Position numbers and translations under genes: made by a program | In this document: piece after piece, positions 9,838 to 18,484 of the stretch | How positions within the stretch are numbered: the stretch's first letter is position 1 | How the letters are laid out: each line of letters starts with the position of its first letter | The notes under the pieces: generated by a model | Seen by the model: only the letters and a program-made list of their open reading frames with translations | Told to the model about the DNA's origin: nothing | The model's database searches: none | From: Spirochaetes bacterium GWB1_60_80 | GTDB taxonomy: Bacteria > Spirochaetota > Spirochaetia > Treponematales > UBA12059 | NCBI GenBank assembly: GCA_001829185.1 | Contig: MIAR01000059.1 | Coordinates: forward strand, 1 to 64,000 | Direction: 5' to 3' | DNA length: 64,000 nucleotides

Positions 9838-10647
9838 ATGTTAAATCGAAAAAAATCTATGATGGTTCTGGCCTTGATGTTCGCTGTCGCCTTAATGGCT
9901 TGGGCTGTTCCCGTAACCGTCGATTTTGTCGACGGGACTGTGCAGGTTCAGGCTTCGTCAGGCTGGGTGGCGCTTGATTTCGGCGATGTTTTCGATTCCA
10001 GCCGCACTATTCGGCTAGCTGCGCGCTCCATCGTCGAGTTGTCGGCTCAGAATGGCACGAAGGTCGTCCTCAGCACCGCCGGCAATTATATAGTCGACAG
10101 TTTGCTGCAGGCCAGGCCGGTTTCCAATGTTATCACCAACCTGACCGATAAGCTCGAGCAGATGGCCAACCAGGCGACGGGATCCCAGGAATCGACGGTG
10201 GCCGGCGTCCGCGCTTCGGCGGCAGTCGAAGAGGAGGGGCAGATATGGGCTGGCCCCGCCCAAGATGCCCAGCACGCCATGAATGAAGGCTTGTTGGCCA
10301 TGGACGCCGAGGATCCGGCCAGCGCTTGGAACCATTTCAACTTGGCCCAAGAATACTTCATTGAGGCCGGTGATCCGATCGGCCAGGCTTCGGCCGCTTA
10401 CCACGCCGCCCAGGCCGGCTTGGCGATGGGTTCGCCCGCCCGGGCTCTGTTTGCCCTGCGCTCCGGCGATCCGGAAAACGCCGGCGAGTTCAGAGCCACC
10501 TATACGCTAATGCTGGCCACCCTGAACGCTCGTTATGGCGATCCGGCCGCCGCCAAGGCCTTGTTGACCAGGGCACTGGCCGCAGCCTGGTTTAGCAATG
10601 CCGACCAGACTACCGACGCCCGGGCCTTGCTGACCACCTTACCCTGA
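9838..10647 (+). CDS. FecR-like domain protein with TPR-like C-terminus, exported
   Basis: ATG 9838 is chosen because GGAGGA at 9825-9830 lies 7 bp upstream. A TTG at 9832 would be too close. The protein has 269 residues. Residues 1-22 are a signal peptide ending in WAVP. Residues 25-90 show the FecR pattern (VDFVDGTVQVQ, GWVALDFGDVF, IVELSAQNGTKVVL). The C-terminal half is Ala-rich helical and TPR-like. The family typically acts in the periplasm, either as an anti-sigma partner or as a structural envelope protein. No sigma factor gene is next to it, so the structural role is more likely. It is divergent from the minus-strand pair at 3057-9605. A TATAAT at 9792-9797 may be its -10 element, but no good -35 is seen. 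Confidence 0.75.
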   Translation: MLNRKKSMMVLALMFAVALMAWAVPVTVDFVDGTVQVQASSGWVALDFGDVFDSSRTIRLAARSIVELSAQNGTKVVLSTAGNYIVDSLLQARPVSNVITNLTDKLEQMANQATGSQESTVAGVRASAAVEEEGQIWAGPAQDAQHAMNEGLLAMDAEDPASAWNHFNLAQEYFIEAGDPIGQASAAYHAAQAGLAMGSPARALFALRSGDPENAGEFRATYTLMLATLNARYGDPAAAKALLTRALAAAWFSNADQTTDARALLTTLP

Positions 10648-10692
10648 TCCGGTCGACAGACTCCTAGCCGACCGTCTGATCCCCCAGACAAT

Positions 10693-10726
10693 AAAAAAGC
10701 AAGCGCATCGGCGCCTGCTTTTTTTT
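10693..10726 (+). terminator. Rho-independent terminator after the FecR-like gene
   Basis: AAAAAAGCAAGCG pairs imperfectly with CGCCTGCTTTTTTTT around a short loop, giving a hairpin with a T-run on the plus strand. The A-run before it could make it work on the other strand, but no minus-strand gene ends here. Confidence 0.8.
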
Positions 10727-10831
10727 GAGTGCGCCGGGTTTGAAGCTGGCGGGTGACCTCGGCGGCAGCCCAGCGCCTGGTTTCATGACCGGCGGCGGGT
10801 GTGTTATGATCCAGGCGGTGGAGGTGCCGGT

Positions 10832-12565
10832 GTGTCTAAGCGTTTTTCCGGCTTTCCGTTGATCAGGCTATGCCTGGCCGCGCTGTTTGGCTTGGTTGGC
10901 GCCGGCCTGGCGCTTGGTCAAACCAGCCGCGAGTCGGTCCTGGAGACGGTTGCCGCCCAGAGCGGTCCGCTGATCTACGAAGCGGCCGAGGTTCTGTTTC
11001 GCTTTCCGGCAGGTGGTCTTATCACCTACGGGCCGACGGCGGCTCAGGGTTTGCTCTGGTTTTTATCCGACAGTCGCGTCCTGCATATCGTGTCCGAAGA
11101 CGGGGTAGCCCTGGGGATGCGCAGTTTGCCCCAGCGTCAGCTGCCGTTTATCGTCTGCGATCCGTTTGGCCGGGCTCTGGTTATGGAAGGCCCCTCCCAG
11201 TTATCGCTGGTTAACCGGGCCGGCCAGGCAGTGTGGTCGGTTAATATCGGCCAGCCGTTGCAGCTGGAGCCGGTTGTCGATAGCGGGGGGCGCGTTTACC
11301 TGGTGGCCGGCGCGGTGGCCCAGGCCCGGCTGCCCAATGGCCGCCTGCTGTGGCAGCAGACCCTGTCGGCAGCGGCCGCCTTGGGGCCGGTGCTCGGCCC
11401 CGCTGACACGGTGTTATACACCCTAGCGGGAGGCGCATTGCAGCTGCGCTCGACAGCCGGCGAGTTGTTGGCCGCTCCGGCAGCGCTGGCCGCCGCCCCG
11501 ATGGTCGCCAGAGCTGGTCCGGATGGTTTTTATATAGCTCTGGCCGATGGCAACGTCGTTCGGCTGGACGCCCAGGGCCAACGCCTGGCTGAGCTTTCCG
11601 GTACCGGCCGGGCTTTGCTGGCTATGCAGCCGACCGCTAGTCGCCTGTACCTTCTGGATGCCTCCGGCCAGTTGTCGGCCCACAGCGCCAGCGGGGAGCT
11701 GTTGTGGGCTACCGCCACCGCCGTCCGCCAGGCTGCCCGCCTGCAGGTCTATCCTGACCGGATTGTGGCGCTGTCGGCCGCCGTGGCTGCCAGCTATAAC
11801 CTGGATGGGGAGTTGTTGCGCGAACTGCGCCTCAGCAATAGCGCGACGCCAGCCCTGGCCGGCCAGAGCGGCGCGGTGTTTTCCAGCGGCCGCGACTGGA
11901 TCCTGTATGCCTACCGTTTTGAGCGGCCCTTCGACGCACCGGCGGCAGAACGGCCCCGCCTGACGCTGGCGGCGGCAGCCCGGCTGCTCGATGAAGAGCT
12001 GTTCTGGGTGCCAGGCGGGCTGGCCAACGAAGATTCCTTGCGCAATCGACTGTTTGATATTGAAAAATCCGTAAAATCTGGTACTATTGGGGTAGAGCTG
12101 GAACGCTCTCTGCTGTTGGCTCTGGCTTTGGCGACTGGCGTGAGCGATTCTGGCGCCGGCAGTACCCGCTCTGGCTTGTCGCCACTCGGCTTGCCGACCC
12201 GGGTGCAGGCCTGTGCGGTCGTTGGCCTGTTCGCCGAGCCGGAAACGGTGGCCATCCTGGCGACCATCTTCCGGCAGGAACGCGATCCGGTGCTGTTGGC
12301 CGCCGTCGCCGACGCTATTGCGGCCATCGGCCTGGATCCGGCTGGCGCGGCCTTGGCGGCCTTCGCCGCGGTCGGTAGAGCCTACCTGGATAATCGGGTA
12401 GCCCTGGCCGTGATCGGCGCTATTGAGGCCGTCTACCGGGGCGGTGGCAATCTGGATCGGCCGGCTGGCGCCGCCGCGCTGGTGCGTTTTTTGGGACCGG
12501 CGTGGTCGCGGGTGGTTCGGCAACGGGCCGAGACCGCGCTCCGGAATATCAGTGCTGTCCGCTAA
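10832..12565 (+). CDS. Exported beta-propeller (PQQ-like) protein with C-terminal HEAT repeats
   Basis: GTG 10832 is preferred, with GGAGG at 10820-10824. An upstream GTG at 10799 has no ribosome site. The 577-residue product has a signal peptide ending in ALGQ. Residues 50-380 form repeated blades of the PQQ/WD type (LWFLSDSRVLHIVSEDG, LLWQQTLSAAA, FYIALADGNVVRLD). After a linker rich in charged residues, residues 455-570 look like HEAT repeats (VVGLFAEPETVAILATIF, VALAVIGAIEAVYRGG). This gene is followed after 12 bp by the P83/100 homologue, so they are one operon. I see no catalytic residues, and a scaffold role at the envelope is likely. Confidence 0.75.
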   Translation: MSKRFSGFPLIRLCLAALFGLVGAGLALGQTSRESVLETVAAQSGPLIYEAAEVLFRFPAGGLITYGPTAAQGLLWFLSDSRVLHIVSEDGVALGMRSLPQRQLPFIVCDPFGRALVMEGPSQLSLVNRAGQAVWSVNIGQPLQLEPVVDSGGRVYLVAGAVAQARLPNGRLLWQQTLSAAAALGPVLGPADTVLYTLAGGALQLRSTAGELLAAPAALAAAPMVARAGPDGFYIALADGNVVRLDAQGQRLAELSGTGRALLAMQPTASRLYLLDASGQLSAHSASGELLWATATAVRQAARLQVYPDRIVALSAAVAASYNLDGELLRELRLSNSATPALAGQSGAVFSSGRDWILYAYRFERPFDAPAAERPRLTLAAAARLLDEELFWVPGGLANEDSLRNRLFDIEKSVKSGTIGVELERSLLLALALATGVSDSGAGSTRSGLSPLGLPTRVQACAVVGLFAEPETVAILATIFRQERDPVLLAAVADAIAAIGLDPAGAALAAFAAVGRAYLDNRVALAVIGAIEAVYRGGGNLDRPAGAAALVRFLGPAWSRVVRQRAETALRNISAVR

Positions 12566-12577
12566 GGAGTACCTACT

Positions 12578-14173
12578 ATGATAAAAAGGCTTTGCCTCGC
12601 GCTAGCCGGATTGTTGCTGCTCACCGCAGGCGCCTGGACGCAGGACGTTGCGCAGGACGAGTTGCGCTCGGTCAGCGCTCAGACCATCGAGTTCATCAAC
12701 TATGTCGGGCCGCAATCGCAGGCCGTGGTCAGCACCATCGCCGACCTGCGCGATGTCGGCGGCAGCCTGGGCCGGGCCGTGGCCGCCGGCGCCCGCCAAA
12801 CCGGCGACCGTAACCGTTACTTTGTCATCCATGCCGTCGATCCGGCCACCCGGGAAGGCTTCGACGCCGACATCCTGTTTCTGGGGCCGGGTGTGACAGT
12901 TGACCATATCGCCAACCTGCGGCGTATCATTTCTGGCTACCTGGTCGGCGCCTATGGCTACAGCCAAGCCGACGCCGATACCCTGGCCGTCTTTATCACT
13001 ATCTACAATGCCGTCTACCGCTCGCGGATGGATTATTTCTCCGCCAACTATAAAGCGGTGGTCACCGCTGAGTTGACTGCCGCCAACGCCGGCCTGGCCC
13101 TGCGTTGGGACCAGTGGGCCGGCCGCTCGCGCATCGTCATCCCGCTGGGCCGGCGGGCCGGACCGGGCGTCATCGGCTCGGTGTCCACCACGCCCATCAC
13201 CGATCCGGCCGTCATCGAGAACCTGCGCCAGGAGACTGACGACCGGGCCATCGAGGATAGGCAGAACATCGTCGACATCATGGAACGCGACGTCGAGCAG
13301 GAACAAGCCGCCATCGACGCCGAACGGGCGCGCATCGCCGAGGAGCAGCGCCGCCTGGAGGAAGCCAACCGCGCCGCCCAGGAGGGCACGATCACACCGC
13401 CAGGCGACACCGCTCAGGTCGATACCACTGTCCAGACTACTACCGAGCCAGGCGATACCCAGACCGGCGGCATCGCCGAGACCGACGCGGCCCGCGCGGC
13501 GGATCAGGCGGCGCGCGACGCCGAGGCCGCCCGCCTGGCCGAGGAAGCGGCCGCCCTGGACGAGCGTCAGGCCGAGGTCGACGCCCAACAGGAGAATATC
13601 GCCGAGCAGCGCGACGAGATCGCCGACGACCAGCAAGCCGAGATCATCGAGCAGATCGAGGCCGCCGGCGGCGACGCCGAGAACGGTACCCTGTTGTTCG
13701 AGCTGATGAACCCGCTGATGCCGCTGTCCCGCCTGGTGCTGGTGGACATGACCACCGGCCTGCGCATCCGCCGCAGCGAGCTCAATACCATCTGGGCGGC
13801 CACGGCCATCGACACCGGCCAGGCCATCGTCGCCGTGGCCGGCATGGCTACCGCATCAGGCGGCGTCATCCGCCTGGTACGCGTCGACCGGGCCGATTTC
13901 TCGACCATTATCCAGGCCCAGGAGGAAGTCTTCGCCGATACCATGCTCTGGTATTACGACGAGGCGGTTTTCGCGGTCATCCGCCAGGACGGCAAGTGGG
14001 TCATCGGCCGCTACGATCCGGTTAGCCTGGAACTGCGGGCTTCCTCGGATGCCGTCAGCCAGTGGACCTTCCTGAGCCGGGCAGAAGGGCAGCTGGTGGC
14101 CCAGTCGCCCTCCGGGGCCTTCATCGTCATGGATGCCGTGACGTTAAAAACGGCCAAGGAACTGACACCGTGA
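12578..14173 (+). CDS. P83/100-family antigen homologue
   Basis: The 531-residue protein has an N-terminal signal peptide (ending AWTQD) and the N-terminal domain typical of Borrelia P83/100 and treponemal relatives (VSAQTIEFINYVG, FVIHAVDPATREGFDADILF). A long Glu/Ala/Arg-rich coiled coil follows from about residue 215 to 370, then a beta-rich C-terminal domain. The start has an AAGGAG site 10 bp upstream. In spirochaetes this family is a cell-envelope antigen of unknown function, often near a nucleotide cyclase gene. Here cyclases are 30 kb away. It is the best taxonomic marker in this window. Confidence 0.85.
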   Translation: MIKRLCLALAGLLLLTAGAWTQDVAQDELRSVSAQTIEFINYVGPQSQAVVSTIADLRDVGGSLGRAVAAGARQTGDRNRYFVIHAVDPATREGFDADILFLGPGVTVDHIANLRRIISGYLVGAYGYSQADADTLAVFITIYNAVYRSRMDYFSANYKAVVTAELTAANAGLALRWDQWAGRSRIVIPLGRRAGPGVIGSVSTTPITDPAVIENLRQETDDRAIEDRQNIVDIMERDVEQEQAAIDAERARIAEEQRRLEEANRAAQEGTITPPGDTAQVDTTVQTTTEPGDTQTGGIAETDAARAADQAARDAEAARLAEEAAALDERQAEVDAQQENIAEQRDEIADDQQAEIIEQIEAAGGDAENGTLLFELMNPLMPLSRLVLVDMTTGLRIRRSELNTIWAATAIDTGQAIVAVAGMATASGGVIRLVRVDRADFSTIIQAQEEVFADTMLWYYDEAVFAVIRQDGKWVIGRYDPVSLELRASSDAVSQWTFLSRAEGQLVAQSPSGAFIVMDAVTLKTAKELTP

Positions 14174-14177
14174 TTAC

Positions 14178-14215
14178 GGGGCGAAGGGGCAACAGGCCGC
14201 TTCGCCCTTTTTTTT
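14178..14215 (+). terminator. Terminator between P83/100 and pyrBI
   Basis: GGGCGAAG pairs with CTTCGCCC (14200-14207) and is followed by eight T residues. The ribosome site of pyrBI starts directly after the T-run, so pyrBI transcription depends on readthrough of this hairpin or on a promoter inside P83/100. Confidence 0.85.
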
Positions 14216-14228
14216 AGGAGGAGACACC

Positions 14229-15821
14229 ATGACCAGAAACGGACCGTTCAAGGGCAGGACCATCGCCGTGGTAAACGACCTGTCGGTGGATGAGCAGCGC
14301 TATCTGTACCGGCAGGCGCGCTCTCTCAAGGAAGAGTTGCGCTCAGGCGGACAGGCCGACCGCTTTCGCATCGCCGACGCCGACTTTTCGGCCTACTTGA
14401 TCTTCCTGGAAAACTCGACCCGTACCCGGGAATCGTTCCGCAACGCCGCCGAGTTCCACGGTTCGCGCGTCAACCTGTTTGACACGGCCACCTCGTCGTT
14501 CGCCAAGAACGAAAGCATCACCGATACCATCAAGATGCTGGTCGGCTACGCGGCCGAGTCGCTGTTCGTCATCCGCTCCAAGCAGGAGGGCGTCTGCCGC
14601 TGGCTGGCCGATTCGCTTGGGCCTTGGGCCGACCGCAACGGCTATCCCCGGCCGTCGTTCATCAACGCCGGCGACGGCAAGCACGAGCATCCGACCCAGG
14701 AGTTCCTGGACGAGTTCAGCTTCCTCGAGCAGCTGGACTGGAACGAGGACCGCATCCACCTGGCCCTGATCGGCGACCTGTACCATGGCCGGACGGTGCA
14801 CTCCAAGGCCGACGGCCTGCGAGTTTTCAAGCACGCCATCGTCGACCTGATCGCGCCGCCGGAATTGGGCATGCCTGAATTTTACATCGACAAGATGCGC
14901 CGCAACGGCTTCGAGGTGCGGATTTACGGTAGCCTGGACGAGTACTTGGCCGCGGGCAAGGTCTCGCCGATCTGGTACTTTACGCGCCTGCAGCTGGAGC
15001 GGATGGGCGAGAAGGTGCTGGACAAGGCGCCGGCCCTGCGCAAGGCGGTCACCTTCCGCAAGGACATGTTGGACAAAGTCGCCGCCGGCACCCGCTTCTA
15101 CCATCCCCTGCCGCGCGACCGCTTCAACCCGACCATCCCGACCTTTCTGGACGACACGCCGCTCAACGCCTGGGACCAGCAGTCGGCCAACGGCTACTAT
15201 ACCCGTATCGTCGAGATGGCGATGTGCGCCGGCGTCATCGGCCAGGATTTTACGGGGCAGGGGCTGACGCCGGCGTCGGCCGACGAGGAGTTCGTGCTGG
15301 AAGTGCCGGTGGCGCGGCACAACAAGCCGGAGTACAAGGTCGGCATCAAGCCGGTCGACATGGGCCTCGTTATCGACCACATCGCCTCCGGCCAGAGCCT
15401 GCAGGCCATCTGGGATCAGATCGACAAGATCCGCCGGGTGCTGGGATTGAACCTGCGTTCCTCGCACGGCGTCTATCATTCCAACCAGGGGCCGGAAGTC
15501 TTCAAGGGCCTCATCTCGGTGCCCGACGTGCTGTCGTTCGGCGAGAAGGACCTCAAGAAACTCGGCGCGGTATCGCCGGGCTGCACCCTGAACCTGATTA
15601 CCGGCCATGAGGTAATAAAAAAATATCGACTCGGCATGCCGCCGCGGATCTACCACTTCGACGAGATAGCCTGCCGCAACGAGAACTGCCTGTCCAACCC
15701 GGAACACGGCGAATCGATCGAGGCTTTCTTTATCCGCAAGACCGACGCGGCCGGTCGGCACAGCTTTGTCTGCCGTTGGTGCGAGAAGGAACACGAGTAC
15801 TCGGAAATCTGGAACTTCTAA
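14229..15821 (+). CDS. pyrB: Fused aspartate carbamoyltransferase catalytic and regulatory chains (PyrB-PyrI)
   Basis: The 530-residue protein catalyses carbamoyl phosphate plus aspartate to carbamoyl aspartate, the committed step of pyrimidine synthesis. The catalytic half shows the carbamoyl-phosphate loop STRTRESF (about residue 63), HPTQ within KHEHPTQEF, and FYHPLPRD. From about residue 375 the sequence matches PyrI (KVGIKPVDMGLVIDHIASG, the allosteric nucleotide domain). It ends in a zinc domain with two Cys pairs, CRNENC and CRWC. Such one-chain PyrBI fusions are known in Thermotoga and Treponema. The start has a strong AGGAGGAG. Feedback control by nucleotides is expected from the family but is not shown here. 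Confidence 0.95.
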   Translation: MTRNGPFKGRTIAVVNDLSVDEQRYLYRQARSLKEELRSGGQADRFRIADADFSAYLIFLENSTRTRESFRNAAEFHGSRVNLFDTATSSFAKNESITDTIKMLVGYAAESLFVIRSKQEGVCRWLADSLGPWADRNGYPRPSFINAGDGKHEHPTQEFLDEFSFLEQLDWNEDRIHLALIGDLYHGRTVHSKADGLRVFKHAIVDLIAPPELGMPEFYIDKMRRNGFEVRIYGSLDEYLAAGKVSPIWYFTRLQLERMGEKVLDKAPALRKAVTFRKDMLDKVAAGTRFYHPLPRDRFNPTIPTFLDDTPLNAWDQQSANGYYTRIVEMAMCAGVIGQDFTGQGLTPASADEEFVLEVPVARHNKPEYKVGIKPVDMGLVIDHIASGQSLQAIWDQIDKIRRVLGLNLRSSHGVYHSNQGPEVFKGLISVPDVLSFGEKDLKKLGAVSPGCTLNLITGHEVIKKYRLGMPPRIYHFDEIACRNENCLSNPEHGESIEAFFIRKTDAAGRHSFVCRWCEKEHEYSEIWNF

Positions 15822-15840
15822 TAAATAAATAACATGGCGC

Positions 15841-15893
15841 GTGCCGTCGCGTTGCGACGGCACCGGGCTATCCGCTGCAAGCCGTCGGCTTGC
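15841..15893. terminator. Two hairpins between converging genes
   Basis: GTGCCGTCGC/GCGACGGCAC (10-bp stem, 3-nt loop, 15841-15863) and GCAAGCC/GGCTTGC (7-bp stem, 15877-15893) lie between pyrBI and the converging DTW gene. There is no T-run, so terminator function is inferred from position. Confidence 0.5.
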
Positions 15894-15911
15894 GCCGCCG
15901 GTCTTTCCGCT

Positions 15912-16697
15912 CTATCCCTCGCGCGTTGCGTCCGCCGGCAGTCCGGTCGCGGCCTTGAGGCCAGCCGGGCTGCGGCTGTTGCGGCGCGGGTTGCGGCAGA
16001 CGGCGGCCGCCCGGATCTGCAGGTCCTGCATGGCGTGGAAGCTGGCCAGCAAGCGCTGCTTGTCCGGGTAGCTGTCCAGGCCGGCCCGTTCAAAAGCCAG
16101 CAGAATCTCGTGGACCGTTTCCAGGGTGGACAGGCAGAAGGGTTTGGGCTGGCGCTTGATGCGGTAGCGGCTGGGCTCCAGCGGCGTCAAGCGCAGTTGG
16201 GTTAGTTCCTTTAGGCGCGGGTTGTCGCGCAGCAGCTTGTGGGCCAGGCTCCAGGTGGCGTCGACCAGGAACAGCACCAGCCGCCGCTCCGGGTTGAAGC
16301 CGGGCAGCTGGCTGGCCGTGAAATCGGTGGCGCTGATGTCGATGGCGGCCGGCCCTGGATAGAGCACCAGGCAGTAGTTGGCCGGATCGTCGATCAGCGA
16401 CCGGACGCGGGGATGGTTGTCCATGTCCATGGCGAAAATATATTCACTGTTGGCCAGGTGGAGGCAGGTCAGGATGCCGGTGTTCGACTTCCGCTTCTTG
16501 AATTCGTGGGGATGCATCAACAGGACGACCCGGCAGCGTGTGGCCATGGCTGGCAGGGACGGGCAGAGGCAGTGCTCGAGCGGCCGCCGGCAACGCAGAC
16601 AGCTTGGCCGGAAGCTTTCCCCCGCCGAGGCGGACCCCTCGCTGTCGGCCGCCTGGCCGCTGCTGGTTGCCGGCTGACCGGGTCGACCCGTGATCAC
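15912..16697 (-). CDS. DTW-domain protein, tRNA-uridine aminocarboxypropyltransferase family
   Basis: The protein has 261 residues if it starts at GTG 16697, which overlaps the stop of the preceding lipoprotein gene by 4 bp (GTGA). A longer reading from ATG 16775 would run into that gene and adds only a low-complexity basic stretch. It shows the family's N-terminal Cys cluster CLRCRRPLEHCLC, MHPHEFKKRKSNTG and the VDATW signature. The family (TapT/Tuac) transfers the aminocarboxypropyl group of S-adenosylmethionine to a uridine of tRNA. Most of these proteins carry a DTW motif, read here as DATW. Coupling to a small lipoprotein has no obvious functional meaning. Confidence 0.8.
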   Translation of the reverse strand: MITGRPGQPATSSGQAADSEGSASAGESFRPSCLRCRRPLEHCLCPSLPAMATRCRVVLLMHPHEFKKRKSNTGILTCLHLANSEYIFAMDMDNHPRVRSLIDDPANYCLVLYPGPAAIDISATDFTASQLPGFNPERRLVLFLVDATWSLAHKLLRDNPRLKELTQLRLTPLEPSRYRIKRQPKPFCLSTLETVHEILLAFERAGLDSYPDKQRLLASFHAMQDLQIRAAAVCRNPRRNSRSPAGLKAATGLPADATREG

Positions 16698-16981
16698 CTT
16701 CGGCTGCGCCGGGCCGCCGCGCCGCCGCCGCCGCCCAAGCCCGCGATGGCCAAGAAGAAGCCGAGGTCGTACCACCAGCCGGAGTTGGCCGTCTCGTAGA
16801 TGCGGATGTGGGGTTGGAAGAGGCCGCGGATCAGGGAGACGATGGCGATTAGGCCATGCCAGAAGCCGGTGAAGAAGCCAGCCGGGTTGGCGGCCGTGTT
16901 CTTGCCGTCGCCGGGCATGCAGCCGGACAGGCTGGCGGCCAAGAGTAGCAGGAACAAGGCGATAAAGAGGGTTCTTTTCAT
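16694..16981 (-). CDS. Small lipoprotein/membrane protein
   Basis: ATG 16981 with AAAGGACA upstream gives 95 residues. Residues 1-21 are a lipoprotein signal (LLLLAASLSGC). The rest has GFWHGLIAIVSLI, an acidic/aromatic loop with IRIYETANSGWWYDLG, and a final hydrophobic Gly-rich segment, so it is anchored and probably spans the membrane. Similar small proteins with the FWHG and IYE...WYDLGF pattern are widespread and uncharacterised. A TGC-TATACT extended -10 at 17012-17017 may be its promoter. The stop overlaps the DTW gene start. Confidence 0.75.
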   Translation of the reverse strand: MKRTLFIALFLLLLAASLSGCMPGDGKNTAANPAGFFTGFWHGLIAIVSLIRGLFQPHIRIYETANSGWWYDLGFFLAIAGLGGGGGAAARRSRR

Positions 16982-17102
16982 CAGGTTGTCCTTTCGTGGA
17001 TAGCGTGGCTCAGTATAGCATGCGCCGCTAGGTCCGGCCAGCGGGCCGGTGGGCCAGCGAACCGGGCTGGCTGGGTGCGCCCCCAAGCCGCCGGCTTTTG
17101 AC

Positions 17103-18476
17103 TCAAACCAGCGCGGTGGCGATGCTCTCTCCCCAGACCAGCAATTCTTCATCGCTGCCGAAGGCGGTGGCCAGTTGCAGCCCCAGCGGCAGGCCGTTGG
17201 CGGCGAAGCCGGCCGGGATGACCAGACTAGGCAGGCCGGCGTGGGTCCAGGGCAGGTTCAAGAGCGGGCTGCCGGTGGCCTGGATACCGGCTGGGGCCGG
17301 ACCGGGGGCGGCCGGGCTGAGCCAGCAGTCGGCGTCGTTGACCGCCAGCAGGCGCTGCAGCTCGCCGCGCAGCTCCAGTTGGCCGGTCAGGTCGTCGCGC
17401 AGTTGAACCGCGCTGATGGCCAGGCCCTTCTCGATCAACTCGGCGGTGGTAGCCGAGTACAGGCTGCGGTGGGCCGGATACCAGTCGCGGTGGGTGATGG
17501 CCAGCTCGGCGGCGGCGATGCGGCGGTGGCGCTCGTTGATGGCGGCGATGTCCGGCATGGCCGCCAGCCGCTTGATCGGGTAGCCGGCGTTGGCCAGCCA
17601 GGCCAGGCTGGCTTCGAAGGCGGCCAGGGCGGCCGGCTCGGTCTGCTCCAGGTAGGGGCCGGTCGGGATGGCCAAGACCGGCAAGCCGGCCATCGGTTGG
17701 CCGTCATGGACCTTGGCCAGGGTGGAGCGGCTGCCCAGAACGGCTTCCGGTCGCCAGTTGGCGGCCACCAGGCTGGCGGCCAGGGTCAGGCCGGCCACGT
17801 CGGCGGCGAACAGGCCGACGTGGTCCAGCGACGGGCTGAAGGGCACCAGGCCGGCGGCGGCGGTGCGGCCGTAGCTGGGCTTCCAGCCGCAGACGCCGCA
17901 GAAGGCGGCCGGCCGGCCGATGCTGCCGATGGTCTGGGTGCCGAGGGCCAGCGAGCACAGGCCGGCGGCGATGCTCGCGGCCGAGCCGGAGCTGGAACCG
18001 CCGGGGGTATGCTCTATCTGGTGCGGATTGCGCGTCGGCCCGGGCGAGAAATAGGCGAACTCGGTGGTCACGGTTTTGCCGAGCACCAGGGCGCCGGCCG
18101 CCTGGAGGGCGGTCACTACCGGGCTTTGCGCCATGGCGAACAGCGCCGGCGGTAGGTTGGAACCGGCCCGGGTCTCGAAGCCGTCGACCGCGAACAGGTC
18201 CTTGACGCCCAAGAGCACGCCGTAGAGCGGCGGCCGGCCGGCCGGGTTCGGCCACCGGCTCTCTAGCGCGGCGGCTTCGGCCAGCAGGCGTTCCCGCCGG
18301 CCGCTTTCCGGCAGCAGGCAATGCAGCCGCGGCTCCACTAGGTCCAGGCGCTCCAGGCTGTCCTCGATATAGCGACGCAGCGGCAGCTGTCCGGAACGCA
18401 GCTCGGCGGCCAGAGGGGCCAACGGGCGCGGCGCGACTAGCTGCGGGGACTCGCCAGTGTGTGATGTTTTTATCAT
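17103..18476 (-). CDS. Amidase-signature hydrolase
   Basis: The 457-residue protein has the amidase-signature Ser-cisSer-Lys triad. Lys92 is in GVLLGVKDLF, Ser161 in TPGGSSSGSAAS and the nucleophile Ser185 in GTQTIGSIGRPA. Such enzymes hydrolyse small amides. The specificity cannot be read from sequence. It is the last gene of the purine-catabolism operon, 8 bp after the CoA-transferase, and its GAAGG ribosome site lies inside that gene's end. Context suggests the substrate may be oxamate or a related ureide or amide formed by the FdrA/YlbE/YlbF enzyme. It could instead act on allophanate or an unrelated amide. The family call is firm and the substrate is inference. Confidence 0.85.
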   Translation of the reverse strand: MIKTSHTGESPQLVAPRPLAPLAAELRSGQLPLRRYIEDSLERLDLVEPRLHCLLPESGRRERLLAEAAALESRWPNPAGRPPLYGVLLGVKDLFAVDGFETRAGSNLPPALFAMAQSPVVTALQAAGALVLGKTVTTEFAYFSPGPTRNPHQIEHTPGGSSSGSAASIAAGLCSLALGTQTIGSIGRPAAFCGVCGWKPSYGRTAAAGLVPFSPSLDHVGLFAADVAGLTLAASLVAANWRPEAVLGSRSTLAKVHDGQPMAGLPVLAIPTGPYLEQTEPAALAAFEASLAWLANAGYPIKRLAAMPDIAAINERHRRIAAAELAITHRDWYPAHRSLYSATTAELIEKGLAISAVQLRDDLTGQLELRGELQRLLAVNDADCWLSPAAPGPAPAGIQATGSPLLNLPWTHAGLPSLVIPAGFAANGLPLGLQLATAFGSDEELLVWGESIATALV

Positions 18477-18484
18477 GTAGGCCT

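Noticed and set aside
10654-10667. 14-bp match CGACAGACTCCTAG to the right end of the 234-bp element
   Set aside because: It is too short to call a remnant; no second end or interior is present nearby.
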